Part shown: piece by piece, positions 40,275 to 51,294 of the stretch
Position numbering within the stretch: the stretch's first letter is position 1
Layout of the letters: each line of letters starts with the position of its first letter
Assembly: GCF_002575655.3 (NCBI RefSeq)
Contig: NC_053035.3
Coordinates: forward strand, 377,371,792 to 377,435,791
Length of the DNA stretch: 64,000 nt
Source of the DNA: Aegilops tauschii subsp. strangulata
Taxonomy: Eukaryota; Streptophyta; Magnoliopsida; Poales; Poaceae
Direction of reading: 5' to 3'
Notes under the pieces: generated by a model
Told to the model about the DNA's origin: nothing
Seen by the model: the letters and a program-made list of their open reading frames with translations, nothing else
Database searches by the model: none
Program-made: the position numbers and the translations under genes

Positions 40275-42749
40275 GAGCATCTCCAATAGATGGTCCACAT
40301 GTAAAAGTAACTAACTTTTGGACCGTCTGGGGCAAAAAACGCTGCTCCAACAGACGGTCCATATGCAAAAAAAAAATGGACCACGGCCTTCTCGTGATGT
40401 AAAATACAACACCTCGCGGTGTAAATTTACACGAGGTGCATCTGGTCCAAAACCAGCCGCCGCCCACGAACGCCCAACCGCCGCCCGCGAACGCCCAACC
40501 GCCACTTCCTTTCCTTTCCCGCCCGAGCCCGTCCGCCCGCCCGAAGACCAGCCGGCCAGAATCCGCTGCCGCGACCGCCCAAAACCTCGCCGTCGGCGCC
40601 GCCACCACCCCACATCCCCGCCGCCGCCCTCCGCCGCCGTCGCCCCCATCGCCTCCCTCGCCGGTAGCCGGCTCGCAGCCGCCCGGACGCCGTCGAATCA
40701 GGAGGCAGCCGACGCGGGATTCGGCGCCTCCGGCGGTCCGGCTGCCGCGGTAGGCCTCCGCCGGATCTTCCTGCCTCCGACCTCCTCCCGTCGGCCGTGA
40801 GCCTGTCCACGGCCGTTGCGCCGGCCGCACGACCGCCTCACCAAGCCCTCCGCCCGGCTGCCGAACTATTCTTCGCCGCCCGCCGAGCTCCTCTTGGCGG
40901 GCCTCCAAGCTCATTTCTTATCACCGCCGCCGTCCAGAGCTGACCGCAGCCGTCAGCAGCAGCCAATCCAACCAGCTGCCATCTTCTTCCACCACGCGCC
41001 CAAGGTGTTCGACGGAATTCGCCAAGGTAAAAAAATGACGAAACTTGATGATTTAACTTGGGTTTGGATAGTATGTTTGACGGTGGTTGTGTGCATTGTA
41101 GATGAGCTCGGTTGACTCCTCTTTCGTGGATGATTCATCGTCGGACGAGGAATTTGATTTGCATGAAGAAGAGGAGATTGCTATGCTAGTGGCCATGCAC
41201 AAGAGGAAGAAACCACGGTGGTTCCGTTTATGGTCGTGCGTTCATTCGGAGAGAACGGATTGATGCACACAAACAGTTGGTGCGCAACTACTTTGCATCA
41301 TCACCTGTTTTTCTGGAGAATTACTTTCGACGCCGTTTCAGAATGTCGAAAGACTTGTTCTTCCGCATTTGCAATTCCGTGAAGCAGCATAATCCAGTCT
41401 TCGAGCAGAGAAGGAACTGTGCCGGGTTGCTTGGCCATAGCATTGAGCAGAAGGTCACTGCCGCTTTGCGCATGATGGCATATGGTGTTCCGGCAGATTA
41501 CATTGATGACAACTTGGCGATGGCAGAGAGCACTTCTATCTTCTATGTCAAGCAATTTGCAATAACTATGGTAGAAGTGTTCGGTCCACAGTACTTGAGA
41601 GCACCCAATGCTCAAGACACCCAAAGGCTTTTGGAGATGAACAAAGCTCGAGGGTTTCCAGGTATGCTCGGGTCTGTGGATTGCATGCATCGGAAATGGA
41701 AGAACCGTCCAAAAGCATGGCATGGACAATTCAAGGGTCGTGGGAAGGATGCCACAATCATTCTTGAGGCAGTTGCTGATCATGAAACATGAATTTGGCA
41801 TGCATATTTTGGTATGCCCGGTTCTTGCAACGACATCAACGTGCTCAACCGGTCACCTCTCTTTGCCAACTTAGCAAATGGAGAAGCACCACCCGTGACC
41901 TTCGAAGCAAATGGCCGCACCTATAACTATGGGTACTATCTTGCAGATGGGATCTACCCGAGGTGGAGTACATTCGTCAAGCCGGTTGCAAAACCTGAAG
42001 GTAAGAAAGAATTTGTCTTTCATAATGCACAAGCGGCGGCTAGAAAAGATGTTGAGAGGGCATTTGGGATTTTGCAATCCCAATTTACTATTGTGCGAGG
42101 ACCATCTAGATTTTGGGATCAAAAGATCCTTTGGTACATCATGACCGCTTGCGTGATCATGCATAACATGATCATTGAGAACGAGCGTGGAAAACATTTA
42201 GATTACAACTTCTATCACTTGATGGGCATTCCTGTTAACCCCATGCGAAAAGAACAGCGCATCAGACGTTTAATGAAGGTGTACAACGAGATTAGAGACA
42301 CCGATGTGCATGACCAACTCTAGAAAGATTTGATGGAAGAGCATTGAAAATGGCATGGCGAAAGATCAACATAGATTCATTATTTGTTTGTTCAAAACTA
42401 TGTTGTATTGTGCAAAACTATGTTGTATTTGTGTTGCATTTCATCTCCTGGATCTGAAGAACTATGTAATAATTTGATATTGTGGACATGAATTTTTTTA
42501 TGTTGTTTTAAAACATGTTTTATGCAATATGTGCGGCTGTACAGTGGCTGAACAGCAGCCGCCGGCTGCTGGCCGGTTTTGGACCATGAATTTGGACCAT
42601 TTATTGGAGTTGCTCTTTTGGACCATGAATTTGGACCATCTGTTGGAGTTGGCCTTTTTTTGGAGTTCCAAAACGCACTTTTTGACGGTCCAAATTTTAC
42701 ATCTCCGGTTTCGAACCGTCAAAATTTGGTCCATCTATTGAAGATGCTC
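40275..42749 (+). mobile_element. Complete PIF/Harbinger element (2475 bp) with TAA target duplication
   Basis: Begins GAGCATCTCCAATAGATGG and ends with the inverted CCATCTATTGAAGATGCTC. Flanked by TAA at 40272-40274 and 42750-42752, the preferred PIF/Harbinger target. The 5' 800 bp is GC-rich and probably untranslated. The transposase lies at 41103-42353. Subterminal repeats of TTGGAGTTG(C/G)(T/C) resemble the element end at 431-703. Confidence 0.92.
41103..42353 (+). pseudogene. Harbinger transposase, one frameshift and one in-frame stop
   Basis: The start MSSVDSSFVDDSSSDEEFDL is followed by a basic patch. A small deletion at about 41217 shifts the frame; the family continues in the frame opening at 41277 with NYFASSPVFLENYFRRRFRM. 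DDE motifs are present: GMLGSVDCMHRKWKN, then SCNDINVLNRSPLF, then ERAFGILQSQF. A TGA at 41790-41792, where the family has Trp or Arg before IWHAYFG, splits the ORF. The C-terminus reads TACVIMHNMIIENERGKH and ends near 42323-42353. The catalytic residues are intact, so two small lesions separate it from a full frame. It is a plant PF04827-type transposase. Confidence 0.9.
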
Positions 42750-42752
42750 TAA

Positions 42753-43581
42753 AGGAGGATGGGGATGAAATGATGGGGAATAGACAGGGATAGAGATGTT
42801 CTAGGTATCCCCATAGGGGATTGTCCCCACTGTCATTCCTACTTTCGGATTAGACGATCAACAATGCTTGTTTGCTGTTTATGTTGGGACAGGCTATATA
42901 CTAGTCGACTGAAAATCGAAATAGGGCTGGTTGAATCATTTTCAACCTTTTGATGTAGATCCAACGGCTTAGACACCTTCTTCTACCTTCTAACTATTTT
43001 CATGTTCATCTTCTACCCCTGATCAAGCCGCCTGCTGCCGCCGCCCGCGACCGCCTCGCCGCACCGCCGTCCCCTGAACCTCCCCCAATCGGCGGTCTTG
43101 ACGCCGCCCTCGGCCATCCCTCTAGCCCCGGGCCTCGCCGGTTTTTTCTCCGGTGAACTTGCACCACCGCCGTTCTTACGCCACCACCCTAAGATAGATC
43201 ATGAAGAAGCTTCTCCGACGAGCCCCCCCCCCCCCCCGCTGCGGCTGTTTCTTCCTTCCCTCCGGTGCCTCCTTTCTTGTAGCAAAAATCGACTGACTCA
43301 AATCGGATTTTCAGGCGACTGACGTTTAGCTATTGTTGCTTATGTTTGCATTGAGATTTCTTGCGTAATCTTGAGACAATCAAGAATACATCAATTAATG
43401 CTTGCTTAGGGCGTTCGAGCTATAGGTGACTGACTCGTCAGAGTCTGCATCTCAACTCTCCGTGAAACTGTGCAGCTACCATGATTCATGACATAATACT
43501 ACGCAACAAAGTGAAGAAGATGAACACACGAACCGCATCTGGGCTAACTTGCGTACCCTAATGTGTGTATGTGACCTCTCT
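42753..43581. other. Gene 3 3' duplicon, interrupted by a TIR insertion
   Basis: 42850-42890 (GATCAACAATGCTTGTTTGC) and 43329-43410 (TTTGCATTGAGATTTCTTGC and on) match the 3' flanks of genes 1 and 2. Between them, about 42903-43320, is foreign sequence whose ends are inverted copies (AGTCGACTGAAAATCGAAAT / ATCGGATTTTCAGGCGACT), with a 15-base C run at 43223-43237. The insertion is probably a Mutator-type MITE; I could not define its target copy. Confidence 0.55.
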
Positions 43582-44576
43582 TTAGGGCCAGGGCTAGTTC
43601 TTTTCACCCCCGATCACGCAGATTCCAGCTCTATAGAATCTGAAGCACAAAATAACACAATTTTGCCATAGAAATCCTCGAGAATCTGGTCACAATCCTT
43701 GTGTAATTCAAAATGAAACGAAACCCCTGATTCTAGTCACTCGTTCAAAATAAAATGGTTCGTTTTGTGGCAATACCCCTATTTGAACAAGTAATTATAG
43801 GGGAAATGCCAGACGGGCCGAAAACCGGACAGGAGTAAACGAGTCAGCCGGCTGCAAGCTTGTCTCCCCCCCCCCCCAATTATTTAGAGTTCAAGGACAA
43901 GTGACGTCGTGCCGCATTGAAATTTCTCCTCGACTAACTAGCCTCCCTCCCCGCCTGCCGCCAATGCCATCTCTCGCCCCGCTCTCACGAACTCAACATC
44001 GTATGTTGCCCTGAGCCCGATGCCGAGCGCCACTCGTACCACGCCGCCCCCGTCGTTCCAAGTCTAAAGATACCAACCCCGATGCCTGACCCGCCCGCCA
44101 TCACCGTCAGACGGTAGCGCCGCCTTGCCCGACTCCACAGGATCCCTTGATGGATGTGAGCTCTTCCCTTTGCTTCATCTCTTCTTCTGTCTCAAGTTGT
44201 GGTTGTTGCTGCTTGGTAATGTCAATGGTGGTTGTGTGAATGTACTAGTAATGGTGGTTGCTAAACCTGCTAGTGTGAATTTACCGGTCGTGTAAAACTT
44301 CTGCTAGTGTCAATGGTGGTACTAATTTGGTACATGTCAAAAAGGCTATTGCCGGTATTGTCAATGAAGTGTTACTAATTTGGTGGTTGTGAAACATGGT
44401 ACCGCTGCCCCAATTTGCTGGTACTGTTAATGATGGTGCGACTAATGATATATAAATTATGTATGGTATAGATTAAAATTTCGATACACATGTTGTGAAT
44501 GGATAAACTCAAGGGAGTCAAATCAAATTGAAATAGTGTGGCTCATACCATTTTTTATGGATGTGTGCGTAGAGAA

Positions 44577-45304
44577 AATGCAAGCAAATAACCCTCCCTG
44601 ACTCGTGTTTGTCTGAACTTGGATATGGTAATTTGATTGCAAAGTTCAATGAACGCACAAATAGAAACTATTCACGGCAACAATTAAAAAACAAGTTGGG
44701 TGCATGTGGAACTGGTTATAGTATATGGAAGACATTGCTTCAAAATACATTTGACATACGATGGTACAATTTTACGAAGACCATTGATGCTACCGATGAT
44801 TGGTGCCCATTGAGTTAAAGGTTTCATTGTTGTCATGTCATAATTACAAATAGTGTGTAATGTTGCTAGTATCATTGCATCTTACATATAGTTGTGCTAT
44901 TTGATTGCAGGCACGGCCACAAGCTGCCATGTTTTGGTTTGCTCGAATCGTGGAGAAGTATCAAATGTGAGAGGTGTTTGATGCTTGTTTAACAAATGAT
45001 CATGCGAGGGTGCCAATTCCCACATATCAAGGTGATCCCTCTCAAGTCAATTTGGAAGATGATTTTGTCTATGAAGGCGAGGATGCCGAATTTACACCTC
45101 TCCTAACTCGCGTAAAGGGTGCGAAGAAGAGAGCATATCCTTATTCGCCAAGTCCTAAGAAGAATGAAGAAGATTGCAAGTGAGAGTGCTAAATATGAGG
45201 CATTTGCGCGTATGGTGGAAATCTTTAATGCAAGGGAAAAGATAGTGGCAACTCAAAGTGCAGATCAAGTGAAAATGTCATGGTCGTGTGTGATTTCGAT
45301 GTGA
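44577..45304 (+). pseudogene. Myb/SANT-like DNA-binding protein of a Harbinger element, broken
   Basis: 44609-44818 reads SELGYGNLIAKFNERTNRNY and QQLKNKLGACGTGYSIWKTL, ending IDATDDWC. This is the plant Myb/SANT-like domain (PF12776 type) that partners the transposase in Harbinger elements. An AG acceptor at 44909-44910 leads to ARPQAAMFWFARIVEKYQM, then a TGA and further sequence FDACLTNDHARVPIPTYQG, with an Arg/Lys/Pro-rich end and a frame change near 45180. Several stops show it is inactive. Confidence 0.65.
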
Positions 45305-45525
45305 GATTCACTCGTGTTGATCCTGGATGACCCAAATTTGTTCATACCACACGTGTATATATGCGGCGATGCTATAGTTTGGTATGATCATTTTTCACAA
45401 CCCCAATAGGTAATCTTGTATGTACGCATGTCCTTGTATACATGATGCTACGTTGTAAATTTCACATGTCTTTCCATGTCTTATTGTTGATAAATACTAC
45501 CTTGTGGCCTCCCGATATCCAAACA

Positions 45526-45944
45526 GAGTTGGATATCTAGCACGATACAAAGGGCAACAGTATCATGTACTAGAGTTGCAACAACACCCTCCGAGGGGAA
45601 GACACGAGACATGCAACCATTGCCATTCTCCTTTGTGAAACATCGTCAAAAGATCATTTGCTGTTCTCAAGATGAAATGGCAAGTTCCCCTAGGCATACC
45701 ACGGTATAAACTGGAGACCCAAAGGATAATCGTCACTGCATGCATGTGTCCCCACAACTGCATTCGTGATAACAGGTTATGTGATGTGAATTTTGACAAG
45801 TTTGACAATGATGTGTATGTGCAATCTCCCATGCCTTTTACACGTGCGAACACTCAAACATCCCAAATGATGGTACCATGGCCTCAACATGTGAGGCAGT
45901 TGTTGTTAGTCTCGTATCTTGAGATTAGTCCTTCTATTTTGTAG
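45526..45944 (+). pseudogene. Harbinger transposase C-terminal fragment
   Basis: RVGYLARYKGQQYHV starts the fragment. After stops and a shift, 45672-45944 reads MKWQVPLGIPRYKLETQRII, ACMCPHNCIRDNRLCDVNFD, the C-terminal part of HARBI1-like transposases (DDE superfamily endonuclease). The N-terminal part with the first two catalytic Asp residues is missing, so the element has an internal deletion. Confidence 0.75.
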
Positions 45945-46236
45945 TTGACCACCTTTTGCTAGGAAGGAAACATTAATACCTTTTAATTGTAATATTTAGC
46001 ACTTTATGATATTCGTAAATTGCTTTCATGCTCATATTTGACATATTCGATGAGAAACTGTTCAAAACAACCAAGTGTTAGCCATTCAGCACACAGTTTC
46101 GGTCTAGTTGCATCACAGGCATTTCAGCACACAACTCATAACGGAGTATCATACTATAATCTCTGGAAAGAACTCAAATTCTGTGGGAAGATTTCTAGAA
46201 TCTGATTCTGAAGAATCTGAAAAGAACTGTCCCTTA

Positions 46237-46715
46237 GTCGTATCATATCATGTGGTCAAGCCAAGTGCACAAAAATGCCTGCAGTTTACCAGAGCCTCAA
46301 CAGGGCTAGATTTTCTCTGGAGCTGATCGTATAATACTTGCACTTTTGCAAGACCTGATTTTTCTTCCCTTTCGTCCATGTGTCATTCAAGTTCAAGAAA
46401 GGTAGCATAGATTATATGAGAGTAGTAGATAAGTTTGCCAGACAGTGCCGAGAAAAATTGAATAGCTAGACTAATATGTAGGGTGGCGAACGGTTGTGAT
46501 GTGAGACATTCTGGCCTAAATTATGCATATTTTTTTACTCCATCAAGCATCAGAGCAAATCTAGCAGACTCACTAGAATTTGAGCATTTTTAATGGTTTT
46601 AATTGGCAGTTAGAAACAATCTGAAGTTTTGGAGGTGCTATGCTACTTTAAATTTCCCACATGTAGGCTGCTACTTTTCGAGCTTGCGTTGGTTTTTCTC
46701 TTGAAGAGGAAATGA
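46237..46715. other. Intergenic sequence between Harbinger and solo LTR
   Basis: AT-rich, no ORF with a motif, no repeat I can name. Confidence 0.5.
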
Positions 46716-48248
46716 TGATGCAGTAAAGTAGAGATAAGTATTTCCCTTAGTTAAGAACCAAGGTATCAAATCCAGTAGGAGATACAAGCAAGTCCCCAAT
46801 CTATGCATCTGCACAAACAATCAAACACTTGCACCCAACGCGATAAAGGGGTTGTCAATCCCTTCACGGTCACTTGCAAAGGTGAGATCTGATAGAGATA
46901 GATATAAAAGATTACTAAAATGTAAAACGAAGTAAAAGTAAATAAAACGCAGCGAGATATTTTTGGTTTTTTTGTTTATAGATATGAAAATATATGATGG
47001 AAAATAGACCCGGGGTCCATAGGTTTCACTAGAGGCTTCTCTCTTGAAGGCAAATAATACAATGGTTGAACAAATTAATGTCGAGCAATTGATAGAAAAG
47101 CGCAAAGTTATGACGATATCCAAGGCAATGATTATGCATATAGGCATCACGTCCGTGTCAAGTAGACTGAAACAATTCTGCATCTACTACTATTACTGCA
47201 CACATCGACCACTATCAGCATGCATCTAGAGTATTAAGTTCATAAAGAACGGAGTAACGTCTTAAGTAAGATGATATGATATAAAGGGATAACCTCAAGC
47301 AATATGATGAAAACCCCATCTTTTTACCCTTGATGGCAACAATACAATACAGCCTCGCTACCCCTACTTTGTCACTGGGTGAGGACACCGCAAGATTGAA
47401 CCCAAAACTAAGCACCTCTCCCATTGCAAGAAGAACCAATCTAGCTGGCCAAACCAAACCAATAATTCTAAGAGAAATACAAAGATATCAAATCATGCAT
47501 ATAAGAATTCAGAGAAGATTCAAATAATATTCATAGATAATTTGATCATAAATCCACAATTCATCGGATCTCGACAAATACACCGCAAAAGAATATTACA
47601 TCGGATAGATCTCCAAGAACATCGAGGAGAACATGGTATTGAGAATTAAAGAGAGATAAGAGACCATCTAGCTACTAGCTATGGACCCGTAGGTCTGTGG
47701 TAAACTACTCACGCTTCATCGGAAGGACAATAGAGTTGATGTAGAAGCCCTCCATGATCGAATGCCCCTCCGGCAGGATGCCGAAAAAGGCCCCAAGATG
47801 GGATCTCAAGGGTACAGAAGGTTACGGCGGCGGAAAGTATTTTGGTGGACGCTTCTGGTCGTTTGGGAATATTTGGGGATTTATAGAGGAAGAATTAGGC
47901 TTAGGAGAGCTCCCAGGGGCTCACAAGCCCTCAGGGCGCCCCCCTAGGGCGCGCCCCTGGCTTGTGGATTCCTCGGGACTCCCCTGCCTTCAACTCCAAG
48001 TTTGATGGGTGTCTTCTGATCCAAGAAAAATCATCGCGAAAGTTTTATTCCGTTTGGACTCCGTTTGATATTCCTTTTCTGTAAAACTCAAAAACAAAGA
48101 AAAAACTGAAACTGACACTGGGCTCTAGGTTAATAAGTTAGTCCCAAAAATAATATAAAATAGCATACTAATGCATATAAAACATCCAAAACAGATAATA
48201 TAATAGCATGGAACAATCAAAAATTATAGATACGTTGGAGATGTATCA
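46716..48248 (-). mobile_element. Solo LTR (about 1533 bp) of a long-LTR retrotransposon
   Basis: On the minus strand it starts TGATACATCTCCAACGTATC and ends TACTTTACTGCATCA, the terminal TG...CA of an LTR family I recall as very frequent in wheat. It contains ATTTATAGAGG-type promoter sequence on the plus side near 47880 and no internal retroviral genes. No second LTR or polyprotein occurs next to it. The 5-bp flanks (AATGA and TAGGC) do not match. Confidence 0.75.
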
Positions 48249-48981
48249 TAGGCTTTTTTGCATAAACAATAATAGGCAAAGCCCACTTGTTCTTGTCACA
48301 TATGTTAATCCCCTCTTCATGCGAGCACAAGGTCAAAACTCTTGCCAGCGTCCACCTGGTGGCCGACGGAATATATGAAGGGATGACCGGTGAAGGTCGG
48401 GGAAGGGAGGAGGGGTCGCATGGGGGACCTCTTACCCTTCGTCTAGCACGACAGGAGCAACAGGAGTGTCAAACTTGCACCACAGCACCGCTCAACACCG
48501 GCGTAGGGACGACGGTTGGGGCGCAGGATGCGGTAGGGATAGGAATTGTCCGTGGAAGGTGGGCAAGGGGTTGTCTTTGAGAGAGGGAGGACAAGTGAGG
48601 AGGGGTTGTGGAAGTGCCATGTTGATGTATGCCATTTCTGATGGTGGCATCGGTTGCTCAGGGAGCGGGGACGGGTATCGGTACGAATTGATTATTGAAG
48701 AGGAGCGAAACAGTTTGGGGCGATTAGGCCATAGTGGGAGCCCCGAATCGATGGGGGTGCGGGACAGCGGCAGGGAGAGGAACCAGCTCGAGGTATACTC
48801 CTACGACGCCCAAGAAAGGTTTTCAAAAGCCTTTTATATGGCCCCTAATTCGAGAAATGTTAAAGCCCGATTGTTATTTTGAAGGGCTGTTTAAGAACTC
48901 CTAAGTCACCCAAAAAAGGTTTTTAAAAGCCTTTTATATGTCCCTTCCCATTTCAGAAATGTTAAAGTCAATTGTTGTTTT
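48249..48981. other. Unclassified sequence with a ~100-bp tandem duplication
   Basis: 48809-48908 and the copy starting at 48909 share AAAGCCTTTTATATG, AGAAATGTTAAAG and ATTGTT(A/G)TTTTGAAGGGC. The second copy is split after CAATTGTTGTTTT by the retroposon at 48982-49635 and resumes at 49649. 48300-48800 has GC-rich ORFs without motifs. Confidence 0.6.
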
Positions 48982-49635
48982 TTTCGCATAGAAACTTCCA
49001 TTCTATTCTCCTTAATCATGGCACTACAAAGAACAATGGAGGTAATAAAATTACAATGAGGTCCGTGGACCACCTAGCGAGGACTACAAGCACTGGAGCT
49101 AGCCAAAGGCGCACCGCGGTCATTGCCCCTCCCTCGCCGGAGCCGGGCAAACCTTATTATAGTAGACAGTCGAGAAGTCGTCGTGCTAAAACTCCATAAG
49201 ACTAGCGCACCATAGCAACCATCGGCGATGAAGAAAGTCATAGATCAGAAGGATCAAATCTATAAACACCCAAACAAAGGCGGACGGAGACCGGATTCAA
49301 AAAGATCCACCGAAGACCAGCACCGACCAAACCCCACGAGATCCGACGGGGACACACATTCACACACCCTCCGACAACGCTTGACGCACCATTGGGATGG
49401 GGATAGAACATGGGGACATCGCCACCGCAACACAACCCCAGTCAAGACGTTAAACCTAATAAGATCCGAAACAGGGTCCCTCCCGTCAGCGGAGGGCCAA
49501 GGTCCTCCGCACCTCCATGCCCCAAAGGCAATCGGAGATGAGGCGAACCAGCGGCTGCACCGACATGGGGAGGAGGAAAGCTAGGGGTCTATTCTTTTGG
49601 AGGAGGAAAGAGTTTTGGCCCTCTGCAAGGAATGC
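48982..49635 (-). mobile_element. Poly(A) retroposon, minus orientation, 13-bp target duplication
   Basis: CAATTGTTGTTTT at 48969-48981 and 49636-49648 are direct copies. The insert begins with T residues then CGCATAGAAACTTCCATTC, that is, it ends in a short A-tail on the minus strand. No intact ORF. The sequence resembles a LINE 3' part that I recall as common in Triticeae. It splits a tandem repeat unit, so the empty site can be seen in the neighbouring copy. Confidence 0.75.
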
Positions 49636-49648
49636 CAATTGTTGTTTT

Positions 49649-50001
49649 GAAGGGCCGGTTTGAAAAGATTCAAGATAGAGGGGTGTCAAGAGTGTGTGTT
49701 TTGCCTTCCTGTTTCTGTGAGTGTACAGTACACAGCATATCTCGGCTTCCAAAACACTCGTAATCAGCGGCCAGCATCAATTTAACTTGGCAGATGCACA
49801 CGTCCTGCGTTGCTAGATGTCTACGTAATCAGGCTTTGTCGTGAGATGATCCTTTTCGGATACGACTATGTACGATCGTCAGCCTTAGCCTCGCGGTCAT
49901 CGCCAGCCGGTGCGAGACGATGCTTGCGGACAAGAGAGTAGTACGCGTGAAGGCACCTTCGTGGAAAACCTAATAGCCTGGCCGACCTCATAAGCGTCCT
50001 C
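49649..50001. other. Gene 4 upstream region
   Basis: Non-coding. It lacks the GTGACATAGGCTTG block shared by genes 1-3, so the gene 4 promoter is diverged. Confidence 0.5.
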
Positions 50002-50111
50002 TATATAAGCATCAGAACATTTGATCATGGCTTTTATACCCATCCATCACCTCACGCAGTCACTATCTCGGACGACGGACCAAAAAAGGAAGTCGTGAAG
50101 TTGTTAGAGAA
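50002..50111 (+). promoter_or_regulatory. Gene 4 core promoter; TATA box at 50002-50008
   Basis: CTATATAAGC lies 104 bp before the ATG, farther than the 64 bp in genes 1-3. No shared upstream block is visible. Confidence 0.6.
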
Positions 50112-50935
50112 ATGAAGATTACCGTGATCGTCTTGTCCGTCGTGGTAGCATTGTTTGGGGTCGCAAGTGCCGTCCTGGGGATCATCGCCGAGGGCACCAA
50201 GCTCACGGTAAGCATGTACACTGGTAGTGGCTCCGTCCATCTCAAGCAAACTGAACTGACCAGCGCGCTTGCGGTGCTCGTGGCGCGCAGCGGAATGACA
50301 TTGAGGTGTACAGCAACGAGTGCGTGTACCCTGACAACCCGGCATACGCGCTGGGGTTACTGGCGGCCCTCCTGCTACTGTTGGCCCAGATCACCGCCTC
50401 GGCCGTCGGCGGTTGCTGCGGCCGCTGCATGCCTCGGGGCGCCGGCTTCTCCAGGTCCAAGGCCGTTGCCAAGTCCAAGCGGGCCATTGGCGCCGCCCTC
50501 TGCGTCCTCTCATGGTGAGCTTCCGTACTCATAGTGCATGCATTTCTGACAGGCATGTCGAGGGTTCGCTCGAGGTGACGGCCAATCCAACGGGCGATGA
50601 ACATGCTGGCGTTGAGTGTGTGCAGGATAATGGCGTTGATCGCGGAGCGGTTCTTCTTGGTAGGCGCGGCGGCGAACATCCCCATGACGCGCCAAACTAG
50701 CCAGGGCCGGGGGTGTCACTCCGTCAAGGACGGCGTCTTCATGATGGGGGCCATTCTGAGCATCGTCGCCACCGTGCTGGGGATCATATCTTACATCATG
50801 CTTTACGCGGCGGCGGCTGGTGCTACTACTACCATGGGGGCCGTGGCGGGGCCGTCGTCGGCAGGCGAGATCAGGCTTGACGGGATCGCGATCGGCCACC
50901 CTGTTGCCGCTCAACAACACGCACGAGCTGTGTAG
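50112..50935 (+). CDS. DUF1218 four-transmembrane protein, gene 4, diverged (exons 50112-50207, 50291-50514, 50626-50935)
   Basis: The spliced product is 209 aa. Intron positions and phases are as in genes 1-3, but exon 1 is two codons shorter and exon 2 seven codons longer. Helix 1 (VIVLSVVVALFGVASAVLGI), NECVYPDNP, helix 2 (LGLLAALLLLLAQITASAVG), a Cys cluster GGCCGRCMPR and helices 3 and 4 (SIVATVLGIISYIML) are present. The insertion falls in the basic loop after the Cys cluster (GFSRSKAVAKSKR). The Pro/Gln tail of the paralogues is replaced by a short Ala/Gly segment ending QQHARAV. GIAIGHP near the end recalls GIAMGQP of genes 1 and 2. The frame is intact. It is the most diverged and probably oldest copy, or one under different constraint. 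Confidence 0.85.
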
Positions 50936-50955
50936 AGGGCCTACTCTTGCTTCTA

Positions 50956-51059
50956 CTCCCTCCGTCTGAAAATACTTGTCGAAAAAATGGATGAAAATAG
51001 ATGTATCTATAACTAAAATACATCTAGATTCTCCGACAAGTATTTCCGGACGAAGGGAG
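50956..51059. mobile_element. Stowaway MITE (104 bp) just 3' of gene 4
   Basis: CTCCCTCCGTCTGAAAATAC ... GTATTTCCGGACGAAGGGAG hairpin. TA is on the left (50954-50955); the right copy appears mutated (CG). It lies in the probable 3' UTR. Confidence 0.85.
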
Positions 51060-51294
51060 CGGGTGGTGAAGAATTGCAAGCCCACGTTACATAGGGTGAT
51101 GCCCCGAGTGATACCATTTTTTCTGACCGTTATTTCAGTGTGATTTTTAAACTTCGGCTGACTGCATACAGTCAAAGGAAGACGACAGCCAACATGATTT
51201 TTGATGTAATATTAATTTTTGCTGGTCATTTTGTAGTTTGGTGCCTTTCCATTGCACTGTTCACTGTCATCCTTAATAATTTTCAATTATAAAA

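Larger units (their letters stand above)
43585..46233 (+). mobile_element. PIF/Harbinger element with TTA target duplication, internally deleted
   Basis: Left end GGGCCAGGGCTAGTTCTTTT and right end inverted (GGGACAGTTCTTTTCAGATT on the other strand). TTA is at 43582-43584 and 46234-46236. It contains a Myb/SANT-like ORF and only the C-terminal part of a transposase. It is of a different Harbinger subgroup from 40275-42749 (two-ORF type). Confidence 0.85.

Noticed and set aside
40228..40914. 228-codon minus-strand ORF and overlapping + strand ORFs (40318-40810) in GC-rich DNA
   Set aside because: Several frames are open at once on both strands, with Arg/Gly/Pro-rich low-complexity composition and no motif. 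The stretch lies in the 5' non-coding part of the Harbinger element.
48287..48882. Two overlapping + strand ORFs of 97 and 138 codons
   Set aside because: GC-rich frames with no domain, overlapping each other. No splice or promoter signal.
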